Translations under genes and position numbers: made by a program
Shown: positions 1-7,951 of the stretch, piece by piece
Layout: each line of letters begins with the position of its first letter
How positions within the stretch are numbered: the first letter of the stretch is position 1
DNA from: Gemmatimonadota bacterium
GTDB taxonomy: Bacteria > Gemmatimonadota > Gemmatimonadetes > Gemmatimonadales > Gemmatimonadaceae
Direction: 5' to 3'
DNA length: 38,804 bases
Assembly (NCBI GenBank): GCA_019510405.1
Contig: JAEKKK010000119.1
Location: 1-38,804, forward strand
The notes under the pieces: generated by a model
Database searches by the model: none
What the model was told of the DNA's origin: nothing
What the model saw: only the letters and a program-made list of their open reading frames with translations

Positions 1-2
1 AC

Positions 3-389
3 CGCATCCGCGTGATGAGCATCATCGGGCGGTTCCTCGAGCATTCGCGCGTCTGGCACTTCCTCAACGGCGGGCAGGACGAGCTGTACATCGGCTCGGC
101 GGACTGGATGCCGCGCAACTTCCTGCGCCGCGTCGAGGCGGTGGTGCCGGTGGAGACGCCGGCGTTGCAGGAGCGGATGCGCAGCTTGCTCGCGGCGTGC
201 CTCGAGGACAACCGGCAGGCGTGGGACCTCGGTGCCGACGGGCGGTGGATTCAGCGCCGCCCGCAGGGCGAGGTGCGTGCGACGCACGTCCGCCTGCTCG
301 CCGATTCGTGGGGCCGCGCCGCCGACGCGGTGCGCAGCGAGGCGGGGCCGTTCAACGAGCTCTCGACGCGGCAGCCATCGGCTGACTAG
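3..389 (+). CDS. ppk: Polyphosphate kinase 1, C-terminal end (partial)
   Basis: The window opens inside this gene and 128 codons of its 3' end remain. The readable part begins RIRVMSIIGRFLEHSR and continues with IGSADWMPRNFLRRVE, which matches the C-terminal phospholipase-D-like domain of PPK1. That enzyme reversibly polymerises the gamma-phosphate of ATP into polyphosphate. The catalytic histidines lie upstream, outside the window. The frame stays open from base 3, so the in-frame GTG and ATG at 12-17 are internal codons. The gene converges with a Ppx/GppA phosphatase, so synthesis and breakdown of polyphosphate sit side by side, next to the pst operon. Confidence 0.93.
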   Translation, partial: RIRVMSIIGRFLEHSRVWHFLNGGQDELYIGSADWMPRNFLRRVEAVVPVETPALQERMRSLLAACLEDNRQAWDLGADGRWIQRRPQGEVRATHVRLLADSWGRAADAVRSEAGPFNELSTRQPSAD

Positions 390-428
390 CGGGGCTGAGG
401 AGACGCGGAGCTGAGGGGCTGCGGAACC
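389..428 (+). repeat. Octamer tandem array after ppk
   Basis: Five degenerate 8-nt units run directly from the ppk stop codon: GCGGGGCT at 389, GAGGAGAC at 397, GCGGAGCT at 405, GAGGGGCT at 413 and GCGGAACC at 421. The consensus is close to GMGGRGCT, with C and A alternating in the second position. The array ends just before the ppk terminator. A related pair in opposite orientation follows the ppx stop at 488-503. Confidence 0.6.
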
Positions 429-431
429 GAC

Positions 432-468
432 ACGACCTCGGGGAGCGATTGCCTCTCGAGGTCGTTTT
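432..468 (+). terminator. Intrinsic terminator of ppk
   Basis: A 9-bp perfect stem (ACGACCTCG at 432-440, CGAGGTCGT at 457-465) with a 16-nt loop ends in TTTT at 465-468. It lies 43 nt after the ppk stop. On the minus strand the hairpin has no T tract, so it is mainly a plus-strand terminator. It may still limit read-through from ppx. Confidence 0.7.
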
Positions 469-487
469 CATTCTCGCACCCCCCGCC

Positions 488-503
488 GCCCCGCAGCCCC
501 GCA
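488..503 (-). repeat. Octamer repeat pair after ppx
   Basis: Two identical units GCCCCGCA (488-495 and 496-503) abut the ppx stop codon. Weaker units extend towards 472. Read on the ppx strand this is TGCGGGGC twice, the same octamer family that follows ppk at 389-428. Each of the two convergent genes therefore carries the repeat at its own 3' end. Confidence 0.55.
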
Positions 504-2087
504 TCATTCGTCGTCGGCGGCGACGTCGTCCGACGAGAGGACGGAGCGGTCTGGTCCGACGATCTCCACCGGTACGCCGGCAAGTTCGGCGAGCGGCTGC
601 GACTTCCGATGGGCGCCCCACAACTCGAGCCGGATCGTTCCCGCGTTCGGCGCCGGCGCGGGCGCGACGCGGATGGAGCGACGCAGCCAGCGCACTCGCA
701 CGTCGCCGACCGCGCCGACGTGGCCGCGATCGAGTCCGTCGGCGAGGCGGAGGAGCGCCGAGAGCCGGACGATGCGATCGCGCAGCGCCTTGTCGAGCTC
801 CCCGAAGTTGCGGTGCTTCTTGCGCGGCGGGGCACCGCGGTGATACCGCGCGACGTTGGCGATCACGACCTGCTCGTCCGGCGAGATGCCGAGCAGCTCC
901 GCGTGCACGATCAGGTGGTACGAGTGCTTGTGGTGCCGATCGTAGTTGATGTGATAGCCGACGTCGTGCAGCAGCGCCGCGTCGGCGAGCGTGGCGCGGT
1001 CGTCCGGCACGCAGCCGATCCGTTCTCCGAGCGCGTCGAAGAGGCGCAACGCGAGCCGGCGCACCTGCGTCGCGTGGCCTTCTTCGTAGTGGCATCGCTC
1101 GGCGAACTCGCGCACCGACCGCTCGCGCGCCGCGCCCGGATCGGCGACGGTCGGCGTCACGCGCGCGAGCTCGAGGAGCAGGCCTTCGCGGATGCCGTAG
1201 CGCGACACCGTCATCTCGCGGGACTCGAGCCGCGCGAGCACCTCGGCGGCGACGGCGATGCCGGCGACGATGATGTCGGCGCGCTCGGGGTTGAGGCCCG
1301 GTACGCTGCGACGCTCCTCGGTCGACATCGCGGCGAGCGTGTCGAGGATGTGCTCGACGTCGACGCGGGGCACGACGGTCTCGTGGACGTTGCGCGCGGC
1401 AAGCATCCCGCGCCGCGCGAGATGAATCCCGGCGAGGTTGGTGAAGGTGCCGCCGGAGCCGATGACCTGCGCACCGCGCCAGTCGGCGCGCGGGAGGACG
1501 CTCTTGAGCGCGGCGCAGACCTCCTTGCGCAGCCTCCGGAGCGCCTTCGGCGATGCGCCGTCGCGCAGAAAGCGCTCCGTTAGGCGGAGCGCACCAAACG
1601 GCAGCGACGTCAGGTCGTCGAGTACGCCGTCGGCTGCGAGCGCCAGCTCGAGCGATCCACCGCCGATGTCCATCACGACGGTGCGGCCGGCGCCGAGGTC
1701 GAAGTGCGCGAGCGCGCTGAGGTAGGAGAGCCGCGCCTCGTCCACGCCGCCGATGACGCGGACCTGGAGATCCGCTTCCTGGCGCACCCGGGCGATGAAC
1801 TCGTCGGCGTTCGAGGCATCGCGCACGGCGCTGGTGGCGACCGCTTCGACGCGCGTCGCGCCGAGCTGCCGCGCGAGCGTCGCCATGCGGCCGATCGCCT
1901 GCGCGGCGCGCTCCATCGACGGGGTGCCGAGGCGGCCGGTGCCATCGAGGTCGGCGCCGAGCCGCGGCGCCTCCTTCATCTCGTCGACGACGGTGATCAC
2001 GCCGTCCGACGTGACGTCGGCGACGATCTGGCGAACCGAGTTGGACCCGATGTCGATTGCGGCGATGCGGCGAGGACCGGAAGGCAT
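504..2087 (-). CDS. ppx: Ppx/GppA phosphatase with C-terminal HD domain
   Basis: This 527-residue protein is an exopolyphosphatase or guanosine pentaphosphate phosphohydrolase. It has an ASKHA fold: the phosphate-1 loop AAIDIGSNSVR is at residues 9-19 and the DIGGGSLEL phosphate-2 motif is near residue 150. The C-terminal half is HD-type (LLHDVGYH, then HKHSYHL and RLADGLDRGH), as in full-length Ppx. It would remove terminal phosphate from polyphosphate or pppGpp. I chose the ATG at 2087 because the fold begins right after it. The longer reading from 2192 would run 86 nt into phoU and adds low-complexity Arg-rich sequence. It lies 19 nt downstream of phoU on the same strand, probably the last gene of the pst-phoU operon. 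Sequence alone cannot separate Ppx from GppA. Confidence 0.92.
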   Translation of the reverse strand: MPSGPRRIAAIDIGSNSVRQIVADVTSDGVITVVDEMKEAPRLGADLDGTGRLGTPSMERAAQAIGRMATLARQLGATRVEAVATSAVRDASNADEFIARVRQEADLQVRVIGGVDEARLSYLSALAHFDLGAGRTVVMDIGGGSLELALAADGVLDDLTSLPFGALRLTERFLRDGASPKALRRLRKEVCAALKSVLPRADWRGAQVIGSGGTFTNLAGIHLARRGMLAARNVHETVVPRVDVEHILDTLAAMSTEERRSVPGLNPERADIIVAGIAVAAEVLARLESREMTVSRYGIREGLLLELARVTPTVADPGAARERSVREFAERCHYEEGHATQVRRLALRLFDALGERIGCVPDDRATLADAALLHDVGYHINYDRHHKHSYHLIVHAELLGISPDEQVVIANVARYHRGAPPRKKHRNFGELDKALRDRIVRLSALLRLADGLDRGHVGAVGDVRVRWLRRSIRVAPAPAPNAGTIRLELWGAHRKSQPLAELAGVPVEIVGPDRSVLSSDDVAADDE

Positions 2088-2106
2088 GGACAACAACTCA
2101 CCACTT

Positions 2107-2808
2107 TCACGCGCCGGCCGCAACCCTCCCCGGCGCACCGCCGCCGTGCTTGATGTTCTTTCCCTCGGCGAGGAACACCGCGTCCTCGCCAATGTTCGTC
2201 GCCAGGTCCGCGACGCGCTCGAGGTTCCGGCTGACGAGCAGGTACTCGAGCGACGGATTGATCGTCCGCGGGTCGGCCATCATGTGGGTGAGCAGGATGC
2301 GGAACACCGATTCGTGCAGGGCGTCCACCTGGTCGTCGCGCGCGCAGACGTCGCGGCCGAGTGCGCCGTCGGCACGGAGGAAGGCATCGATCGCGTCGCC
2401 GAGCATGGAACGGGCACGGCGGGCCATGTCCTCGATCTCGGGATCGGGGGTGATCGTGGAGCGCAGCGCGACGAGCCGCTGGGCCGTCTGCGCGATGTTC
2501 ACGGCGTGGTCGCCGACGCGCTCGAGGTCACTCGTGACCTTGATCGCGCTGACGATGAAGCGGAGGTCGCGGGCCATCGGCTGCTGCAGCGCGAGCAGCT
2601 CGAGCGCGGCGGCCTCGATCTCCAGCTCCATCGCGTCGACCTCCTTGTCGCCCGCGATGACGGCGTCGGCCTTGTCCTGATCCTGGCTGAGCAGCGCGTC
2701 GACGGAGAGTTCGACGAGCGCCTCCGCCTTCTCGGACATCGTGAGAAGGCGCCGGTTCAGCGCGGCGAGCTGGTCGTGGAAGTGGCGAAACGGGACGTCA
2801 GGGCTCAT
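2107..2808 (-). CDS. phoU: PhoU, phosphate signalling adaptor
   Basis: This 233-residue, all-helical protein has the two PhoU repeats. The metal-binding signatures are [14 protein letters not shown] in the first and [15 protein letters not shown] in the second. PhoU couples the PstSCAB transporter to PhoR and keeps PhoB inactive when phosphate is plentiful. It is a cytosolic, membrane-associated protein. The start codon overlaps the stop of the upstream pstB as ATGA, so translation is probably coupled. The second signature has Ala-Asp-Leu in place of the usual Gly/Ala-Asp-His, which may weaken one metal site. The length is normal for the family. Confidence 0.95.
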   Translation of the reverse strand: MSPDVPFRHFHDQLAALNRRLLTMSEKAEALVELSVDALLSQDQDKADAVIAGDKEVDAMELEIEAAALELLALQQPMARDLRFIVSAIKVTSDLERVGDHAVNIAQTAQRLVALRSTITPDPEIEDMARRARSMLGDAIDAFLRADGALGRDVCARDDQVDALHESVFRILLTHMMADPRTINPSLEYLLVSRNLERVADLATNIGEDAVFLAEGKNIKHGGGAPGRVAAGA

Positions 2809-3608
2809 CCGAATCTCCCCGTGATATAGGCCTCGGTGCGCTCCTCGCGCGGGCTGGTGAAGAGCCGCTGAGTGTCTCCCATCTCGATCAACTTGCCGAG
2901 ATAGAAGAACGCCGTCCTATCCGAGATGCGTGCCGCCTGCTGCAGGTTGTGGGTGACGATGACGATGGTGAGATCGCGCTTGAGCTCATAGACCAGCTCC
3001 TCGACCTTCTGCGTCGCGATCGGGTCGAGCGCCGAGGCCGGCTCGTCGAGGAGGAGGACCTCCGGGTCGTTCGCCAGCGCACGTGCGATGCACAGCCGCT
3101 GCTGCTGGCCACCGGAGAGGGCGAGCGCGCTGTCGCGGAGGCGGTCCTTCACCTCGTCCCAGAGCGCCGCGCGGCGCAGCGCCGACTCGACTATGGCGTC
3201 GAGGTCGACGCGGTTCGGCTGCGCGTTGATGCGAGGGCCGTACGCCACGTTGTCGTAGATCGACTTCGGGAAGGGATTCCAGCGCTGGAAGACCATGCCT
3301 ACTCGCTGGCGCAGCGTGACGACGTCCATCCCTTTCTGGTAGATGTTCTCGCCGTCGAGGCGGATCTCGCCGGAACGCCGCGCACCGGGGATCAGCTCGT
3401 TCAGGCGATTGATCGAACGGAGGAAGGTGGACTTGCCGCACCCCGACGGCCCGATGAGCGCCGTCACGGCGCGCGGCGCGATCGACAGGGTGATGTCGTG
3501 GAGCGCCTGGGTCTTGCCGTACCAGAAGTCGAAGTGCTCGACGTCGATCCGGCCGGTGACGGTGGTCGCGGTCGGCGCAGGCGCGGCGGGCTGCAGGGCG
3601 GCGCTCAT
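2805..3608 (-). CDS. pstB: Phosphate ABC transporter ATPase PstB (first copy)
   Basis: This 267-residue ATPase powers the Pst phosphate importer. All ABC motifs are intact: Walker [10 protein letters not shown] at 53-61, Q-loop Gln108, signature LSGGQQQ at 164-170, Walker B ending in Asp188-Glu189, and switch His220. It starts four bases before the stop of a second pstB (ATGA overlap) and ends overlapping phoU in the same way. The two copies share the C-terminal AYITGRFG but differ elsewhere. They are therefore diverged paralogues that could form a heterodimer, although two alternative homodimers cannot be excluded. Confidence 0.95.
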   Translation of the reverse strand: MSAALQPAAPAPTATTVTGRIDVEHFDFWYGKTQALHDITLSIAPRAVTALIGPSGCGKSTFLRSINRLNELIPGARRSGEIRLDGENIYQKGMDVVTLRQRVGMVFQRWNPFPKSIYDNVAYGPRINAQPNRVDLDAIVESALRRAALWDEVKDRLRDSALALSGGQQQRLCIARALANDPEVLLLDEPASALDPIATQKVEELVYELKRDLTIVIVTHNLQQAARISDRTAFFYLGKLIEMGDTQRLFTSPREERTEAYITGRFG

Positions 3609-4435
3609 CCGAACCGTCCGGTGATGTAGGCTTCCGTCCGCGGATCGGAGGGCGTGGTGAACATCACGCGCGTCGATGCCGTCTCGACCATCTCGCCGGA
3701 GAGCATGAACACGGTGCGGTCGGACACGCGGGCCGCCTGCTGCATGTTGTGGGTCACGATGATGACGGTCATCGACTTGCGCAGCTCGTAGACGAGCTCC
3801 TCGACTTTCTGCGTGCTGAGTGGATCGAGCGAGGCGGTCGGCTCATCGAGCAGGAGCACCTTCGGGGAGGTCGCCAGCGCGCGGGCGATGCAGAGCCGCT
3901 GCTGCTGCCCGCCGGAGATGCCCGTGGCGCTCCCCTTGAGCCGATCCTTCACCTCGTCCCACAGGGCGGCCTGCTTGAGCGCCTGCTCGACGATCGCGTC
4001 GACCTGCTTTCGGTCGAGTCGCTCGCCCGGCTGCACACGCAGCCCCGCCGCGACGTTGTCGCGGATCGACATCGTCGGGAAGGGCGTCGGCCGCTGGAAG
4101 ACCATGCCGACGTGCCGCCGCAGCGCGATCGGATCGACGTCGGGAGAGTAGATGTTCTGCCCGTGAAAGAGCACTTCGCCCTCGACGCGGGCGAGGGGGA
4201 TCGTCTCGTGCATCCGGTTGAGGCAGCGGAGCAGCGTCGACTTCCCGCACCCCGACGGGCCGATGATCGCCGTCACCTCGTTCGCCGGAAAGTCGAGCGA
4301 CACGTCGCGGACGGCGTGCGTCGAGCCGAAGTAGGCCTGCAGGGCGCGCGTCTGCATCGCGGGCGCGGCCGGCCGCTCGAGCGCGCGTCGCGCGTCTTCA
4401 GCGGGAAGGGCGTTTCGAGCAATCGCCTCAGTCAT
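3605..4435 (-). CDS. pstB: Phosphate ABC transporter ATPase PstB (second copy)
   Basis: This 276-residue ATPase is a second complete PstB, directly upstream of the first in transcription. Walker [10 protein letters not shown] is at 59-67, the Q-loop Gln at 114, signature ISGGQQQ at 173-179, Walker B Asp197-Glu198, and the switch His at 229. It carries about 30 extra N-terminal residues relative to a minimal PstB. The ATG at 4435 overlaps the pstA stop by 8 nt. An in-frame ATG at 4447 would add four residues and is a possible alternative. Both copies look catalytically competent. Confidence 0.94.
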   Translation of the reverse strand: MTEAIARNALPAEDARRALERPAAPAMQTRALQAYFGSTHAVRDVSLDFPANEVTAIIGPSGCGKSTLLRCLNRMHETIPLARVEGEVLFHGQNIYSPDVDPIALRRHVGMVFQRPTPFPTMSIRDNVAAGLRVQPGERLDRKQVDAIVEQALKQAALWDEVKDRLKGSATGISGGQQQRLCIARALATSPKVLLLDEPTASLDPLSTQKVEELVYELRKSMTVIIVTHNMQQAARVSDRTVFMLSGEMVETASTRVMFTTPSDPRTEAYITGRFG

Positions 4436-5321
4436 TCGCCCGCCCATGCTTCGAGCGCACCACGAAGCGCGAGATCACGCTGATGATCAGTATCAGCGCG
4501 ATGAGGACGAGCGCCCCCGCCCACGCCTGCGCATGCCATTCGTCGTACGGGCTGATCGCGTAGACGAACACCTGGAGGGGCAGCGCGGCGATGGGCTGCG
4601 TCAGCTTCGTCGAGAAGAACTGATTGCCGAACGCGGTGAAGAGCAGGGGCGCGGTCTCTCCCGCGACGCGTGCCACCGCGACGAGCACGCCGGTGACGAT
4701 GCCGCCGAGCGCGGTGCGCAGCACGATCTGCAGCGAGGTCCGCCACCGCGGGAAGCCGAGGGCGAGCGCTGCCTCGCGCAGCGACTGCGGGACGGTGCGC
4801 ACCATCTCTTCCGTCGTCCGCGTGACGAGCGGGATCATCATCGCGCCGATCGCCGCACCGCCGGCGAGCGCCGAGAAGTGCCCGATGGGCCGCACGAGGA
4901 ACTCCCACGCGAAGATGCCCATCACGATGGAGGGGAGCCCGTTCAGGACGTCGGCGAGGAATCGCACGAGGTTGGCGAGCCGAGTGCCGCCGCGCTCCGC
5001 GAGGTACAGGCCGGCCCCGATGCCGATCGGCAGCCCGACGCTCGAGGCAATGCCGATGAGGATCAGCGTGCCGAGGATCGCGTTCACCATCCCGCCCCCC
5101 GCCTCGCCGACTGGCTTCGGCATGCTCGTGAAGAACTCGAGCGACAGGGCGCCGGCGCCCTGCTTGATGAGGTAGCCGAGGATCGCCACGAGCGGCACGA
5201 TCGCGAGCCCCGCGGCGACGACGGTGAGCGCGACCATGACGTAGCTCATGGCGCGGCGCCGACCCAACCCGCGCGCGCGTGGGCGGGCCACGGCGTCCAT
5301 GCGAGCTACCGTGGCCGTCAC
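4428..5321 (-). CDS. pstA: Phosphate ABC transporter permease PstA
   Basis: This 297-residue inner-membrane permease pairs with PstC to form the phosphate channel. It opens with a basic segment and then a hydrophobic helix beginning [14 protein letters not shown]. The EAA-type coupling loop reads [16 protein letters not shown]. About six membrane segments are visible. I chose the GTG at 5321 because its GTGA overlaps the pstC stop and GGGAG lies 6 nt upstream. The ATG at 5300 is a weaker alternative. An open frame extends much further upstream (to 6179), but that part is only the antisense-frame shadow of pstC. Confidence 0.93.
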   Translation of the reverse strand: MTATVARMDAVARPRARGLGRRRAMSYVMVALTVVAAGLAIVPLVAILGYLIKQGAGALSLEFFTSMPKPVGEAGGGMVNAILGTLILIGIASSVGLPIGIGAGLYLAERGGTRLANLVRFLADVLNGLPSIVMGIFAWEFLVRPIGHFSALAGGAAIGAMMIPLVTRTTEEMVRTVPQSLREAALALGFPRWRTSLQIVLRTALGGIVTGVLVAVARVAGETAPLLFTAFGNQFFSTKLTQPIAALPLQVFVYAISPYDEWHAQAWAGALVLIALILIISVISRFVVRSKHGRAND

Positions 5322-6349
5322 GAGCGGCTCCCGCCGGTCTGCCACACCAGCCAGCGCGCGATGCCGTTGACGACGAGCGTGATCAGCAGGAGAACGAACC
5401 CGACGGCCATCAGCGCCGAGAGGTGCACGTCGTTGGTCGCCTCCGAGAATTCGTTCGCGATGAGCGACGCCATGGTGTAGCCGGGCGCGAAGAGCGACGC
5501 CGACAGCTCGTGCCGGTTCCCGATCACCATCGTGACGGCCATCGTCTCGCCGAGCGCGCGGCCGAGGCCGAGGATGACACCGCCGATGATCCCCGAGCGC
5601 GCGAAGGGGATTACCGCGCCGGTGATCGTCTCCCAGCGCGTCGCGCCGAGGGCGAGTGCCGCTTCGCGCTGCGAGCGCGGCACGGCCATCAGCACCTCGC
5701 GCGAGACGGCGGCGATGTACGGCAACACCATGATCGACAGGATCAGCCCCGCCGCGAGCACGCTCGGCCCGTACGCTGGTCCACGGAAGAAGGGGGTGGC
5801 GCCGAGATGCAGGGTGTCGCGCAGGAAGGGCATCACGTCTTCGCGGAGCAGCGGGAGGAGGAAGAACACCCCCCAGAGTCCGTACACGACGCTCGGCACG
5901 GCGGCGAGCAGATCGATCAGGAAGGCGAGTGGCTGGCGCACCCAGCTCGGCGCGAAGTCGGAAAGGAAGATCGCGCCGCCGAGCGCGAGGGGCGTCGCGA
6001 TGACGAGCGCGATGATCGACGTGATGATCGTGCCCGCGATGGCGGGCGCGGCGCCGAACTGGCCGGCGACCGGATCCCACGTGCTCGAGGTGAGGAACCC
6101 GAAGCCGAACTGGCGGAGGGCGGGCCATCCGGCGACGCCGACCTCGACGAAGATGAGGAGGAGCAGGATCGGCACGCACAGCGCGAAGCCGAAGATCGCC
6201 GCGCGATAGACGCGGTCGGCGACGACCGTCCCCTCGATGGAGACGCGTGAGGGCGGCGCGGCTGGCGAACCGGCCAGCGGTGTGGCGAGGGTCGGCAGCG
6301 TCCTGGACTCCGGCGTCGTCACGGTAGCAGGCAGCGAAGGTGTCTGCAT
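5318..6349 (-). CDS. pstC: Phosphate ABC transporter permease PstC
   Basis: This 343-residue inner-membrane permease is the partner of PstA. After about 45 Pro/Thr-rich residues there is a first membrane helix (AAIFGFALCVPILLLLIF). The periplasmic loop after it carries STWDPVAGQFGAAP, as in PstC. The EAA coupling loop [16 protein letters not shown] and LGRALGETMAV are also present. It is the first gene of the pst operon. I chose the ATG at 6349; a GTG at 6367 would add six residues, and neither has a clear Shine-Dalgarno. An 11-nt-phased heptamer pair at 6397-6414 sits just upstream and is a likely PhoB site. Confidence 0.92.
   Translation of the reverse strand: MQTPSLPATVTTPESRTLPTLATPLAGSPAAPPSRVSIEGTVVADRVYRAAIFGFALCVPILLLLIFVEVGVAGWPALRQFGFGFLTSSTWDPVAGQFGAAPAIAGTIITSIIALVIATPLALGGAIFLSDFAPSWVRQPLAFLIDLLAAVPSVVYGLWGVFFLLPLLREDVMPFLRDTLHLGATPFFRGPAYGPSVLAAGLILSIMVLPYIAAVSREVLMAVPRSQREAALALGATRWETITGAVIPFARSGIIGGVILGLGRALGETMAVTMVIGNRHELSASLFAPGYTMASLIANEFSEATNDVHLSALMAVGFVLLLITLVVNGIARWLVWQTGGSRS
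5328..5332 (-). promoter_or_regulatory. Ribosome binding site deciding the pstA start
   Basis: GGGAG on the minus strand, 6 nt before the GTG at 5321, lies inside the 3' end of pstC. It supports translational coupling and settles the pstA start over the downstream ATG. Confidence 0.6.
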
Positions 6350-6396
6350 CTGTGTACGGAAGCTCACCGGAGTGCGTCTCGACTCAATGCGGGCCC

Positions 6397-6414
6397 TGTA
6401 ACGGTCGTGTCACG
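6397..6414 (-). promoter_or_regulatory. Candidate Pho box upstream of pstC
   Basis: TGTAACG (6397-6403) and TGTCACG (6408-6414) are separated by 4 nt, giving the 11-nt repeat spacing known for PhoB sites. Read on the pstC strand the order is CGTGACA then CGTTACA. The same order and spacing, CGTGACG then CGTTACG, occurs before pstS. It lies about 48 nt before the pstC ATG. Confidence 0.65.
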
Positions 6415-6466
6415 GCGCGCACGAGAGGGTGGGAACCGCCTCGCTCTGCTCCACCGACGAAAGCGC

Positions 6467-6539
6467 CGTTACGAGATCGCAACATTCCGCCGTTGCGGCT
6501 GTGACTGCATGCGCGGAGCTTGTTACACGCCATGTAACA
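6467..6539 (+). promoter_or_regulatory. Candidate Pho-box array upstream of the porin
   Basis: CGTTACG at 6467, CGCAACA at 6478 and TGTGACT at 6500 fall on one 11-nt phase (6489 is degenerate). TGTTACA at 6521 and TGTAACA at 6533 follow; together they make a perfect inverted repeat, TTGTTAC and GTAACAA, around a 7-nt spacer at 6520-6540. The array ends 64 nt before the porin ATG. The spacing of the last two is 12, not 11, so this array is less regular than the one at pstS. Confidence 0.5.
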
Positions 6540-6603
6540 AACCGCGCTCGACCACGGTGTGCGCCGAGCGGCGCGATCACCGCGGTCGACTCGACACCGA
6601 CCA

Positions 6604-7857
6604 ATGTCCATTCGATTGATCGCTGCCTGCGTTCGACGTGCCGCGCTGGCGGCACTGATTGTCTCGAGCCGGCTCGTCGCCCAGAACGCCAAGCCGGACA
6701 GCGGCGCCGCGCCGAAGCCGGCCCCCGCACCGACTCCCGCGGCGCAGACGCTCCCGCCGGCAACGCCCGGGCTCAACTTCTCCGGCGTGATCTTCGGCTT
6801 CTGGAACTATCAGGTGCGCACGACGCCGAATCAGTTCCGTAATCAGGTGAACAGCGAGTTCAACGTCGATCGCGCATATCTCACCTTCCGCATGCCGGCG
6901 GGTGACCACACCAGCATCCGGATCACCACCGACGTGTTCCGCAGCCTGGACTCGTCGAGCAACGCGTACACCATCCGCGCGAAGTACGCCTTCCTGCAGT
7001 ACGAGAGCTCCAAGCTGTCGAACGGCCTCGTGCTGGCGGGGAAGGTCGGCATCATCGAGAACGTCGTCGTGCCGTACCTCGAGAACTTCTGGCCGCGCTA
7101 CCTGAGCCAGGCGGCGGTGGAACGCTCGGGCTACTTCGCGTCGGCCGACGTCGGGCTCGGCGGGACCGTGACGTTCCCGAACAAGATGGGAGAGATCTAC
7201 ACGACCATCGTGAACGGCCCAGGCTACACGGGGCGCGAGCGTGACCGCTTCAAGGATTACGCAATCCGGGTGACCTATACCCCGCTCATGAACGAGCCCA
7301 ATGGCTCGCTGCTGCAGACGTTCACCGTGCTGGGGTGGGGCTACAAGGGCGCATTCGCGAGCGCCTTCGTGAACGGTGGCGCCGGACAGCAGGGTGCGAT
7401 CGGCGACGCGCTCGATCGGAGCCGATTCGGCTTCTTCGCCGGCATCCGGGACCCGCGGCTCACTCTCGGCGCCGAGTTCGCGTCGCGCCACGATGGTGGC
7501 GAGATCGGGCAGAACACCCTCGTGTCGCCCCGCCTCGCGACCGAGACGAGGGGCCGTCTGCTGTCGGGCTTCACGCTGGTACGGCCGTGGGCGTTCACGA
7601 ACGTGAATCACAAGTCGCCGGTGGGTCTCGTGCTCCGCTACGACCACGTCTCGCCGACGGTGAGCTCGGAGGGATTCGTCACACCGCCGGCGACGTCGAA
7701 CGCGTATCACAACTTCATCGGCGGTCTGTTCGTCGACATCTCGCAGAAGGCGCAGCTTGCGTTCGACTATCAGGAGCAGCTCCCCTCGAACAACGGCGTG
7801 TCGTTGGCCCCCGCCGCGCTGAAGGCCTACTACGCCCACTTCAACGTCAACTTCTGA
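6604..7857 (+). CDS. Outer-membrane porin, phosphate-porin (OprP/O)-like
   Basis: This 417-residue protein is most likely an anion or phosphate porin. A signal peptide ends near LIVSSRLVAQ and is followed by an Ala/Pro linker (residues 27-53). The rest has alternating beta-barrel character (FSGVIFGFWNYQV, FNVDRAYLTFRM, IRITTDVFR) and ends in the typical aromatic strand YYAHFNVNF, with a terminal Phe for barrel assembly. The family call rests on barrel pattern and context. It lies between pstC and pstS and is preceded by candidate Pho boxes, which fits passage of phosphate across the outer membrane to PstS. The ATG at 6604 starts at the signal peptide; the earlier in-frame ATG (6559) adds only Arg-rich residues. 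Confidence 0.8.
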   Translation: MSIRLIAACVRRAALAALIVSSRLVAQNAKPDSGAAPKPAPAPTPAAQTLPPATPGLNFSGVIFGFWNYQVRTTPNQFRNQVNSEFNVDRAYLTFRMPAGDHTSIRITTDVFRSLDSSSNAYTIRAKYAFLQYESSKLSNGLVLAGKVGIIENVVVPYLENFWPRYLSQAAVERSGYFASADVGLGGTVTFPNKMGEIYTTIVNGPGYTGRERDRFKDYAIRVTYTPLMNEPNGSLLQTFTVLGWGYKGAFASAFVNGGAGQQGAIGDALDRSRFGFFAGIRDPRLTLGAEFASRHDGGEIGQNTLVSPRLATETRGRLLSGFTLVRPWAFTNVNHKSPVGLVLRYDHVSPTVSSEGFVTPPATSNAYHNFIGGLFVDISQKAQLAFDYQEQLPSNNGVSLAPAALKAYYAHFNVNF

Positions 7858-7860
7858 TGG

Positions 7861-7900
7861 CGTGACGGATCCGTTACGTGATCGCGACGGATCGCGGACG
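7861..7900 (+). promoter_or_regulatory. Candidate Pho-box array upstream of pstS
   Basis: Four heptamers lie on an exact 11-nt phase: CGTGACG at 7861, CGTTACG at 7872, CGCGACG at 7883 and GCGGACG at 7894. The spacers are gatc, tgat and gatc. The first two are the clearest. The array starts 3 nt after the porin stop and ends 51 nt before the pstS ATG. Confidence 0.7.
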
Positions 7901-7940
7901 GGGCAGGGCGAGCTTGCTGGCGTACACCAACGACTACTTC

Positions 7941-7946
7941 AAGGAG
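7941..7946 (+). promoter_or_regulatory. Shine-Dalgarno of pstS
   Basis: AAGGAG lies 5 nt before the ATG at 7952. It fixes the PstS start at the signal peptide rather than at the in-frame GTG at 7862, which lies within the phased repeats. Confidence 0.8.
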
Positions 7947-7951
7947 CTCGA

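Noticed and set aside
7866-7875. A 10-bp palindrome ACGGATCCGT considered as an operator on its own
   Set aside because: It arises from two adjacent heptamers of the phased array with a gatc spacer; the 11-nt phase explains more of the sequence.
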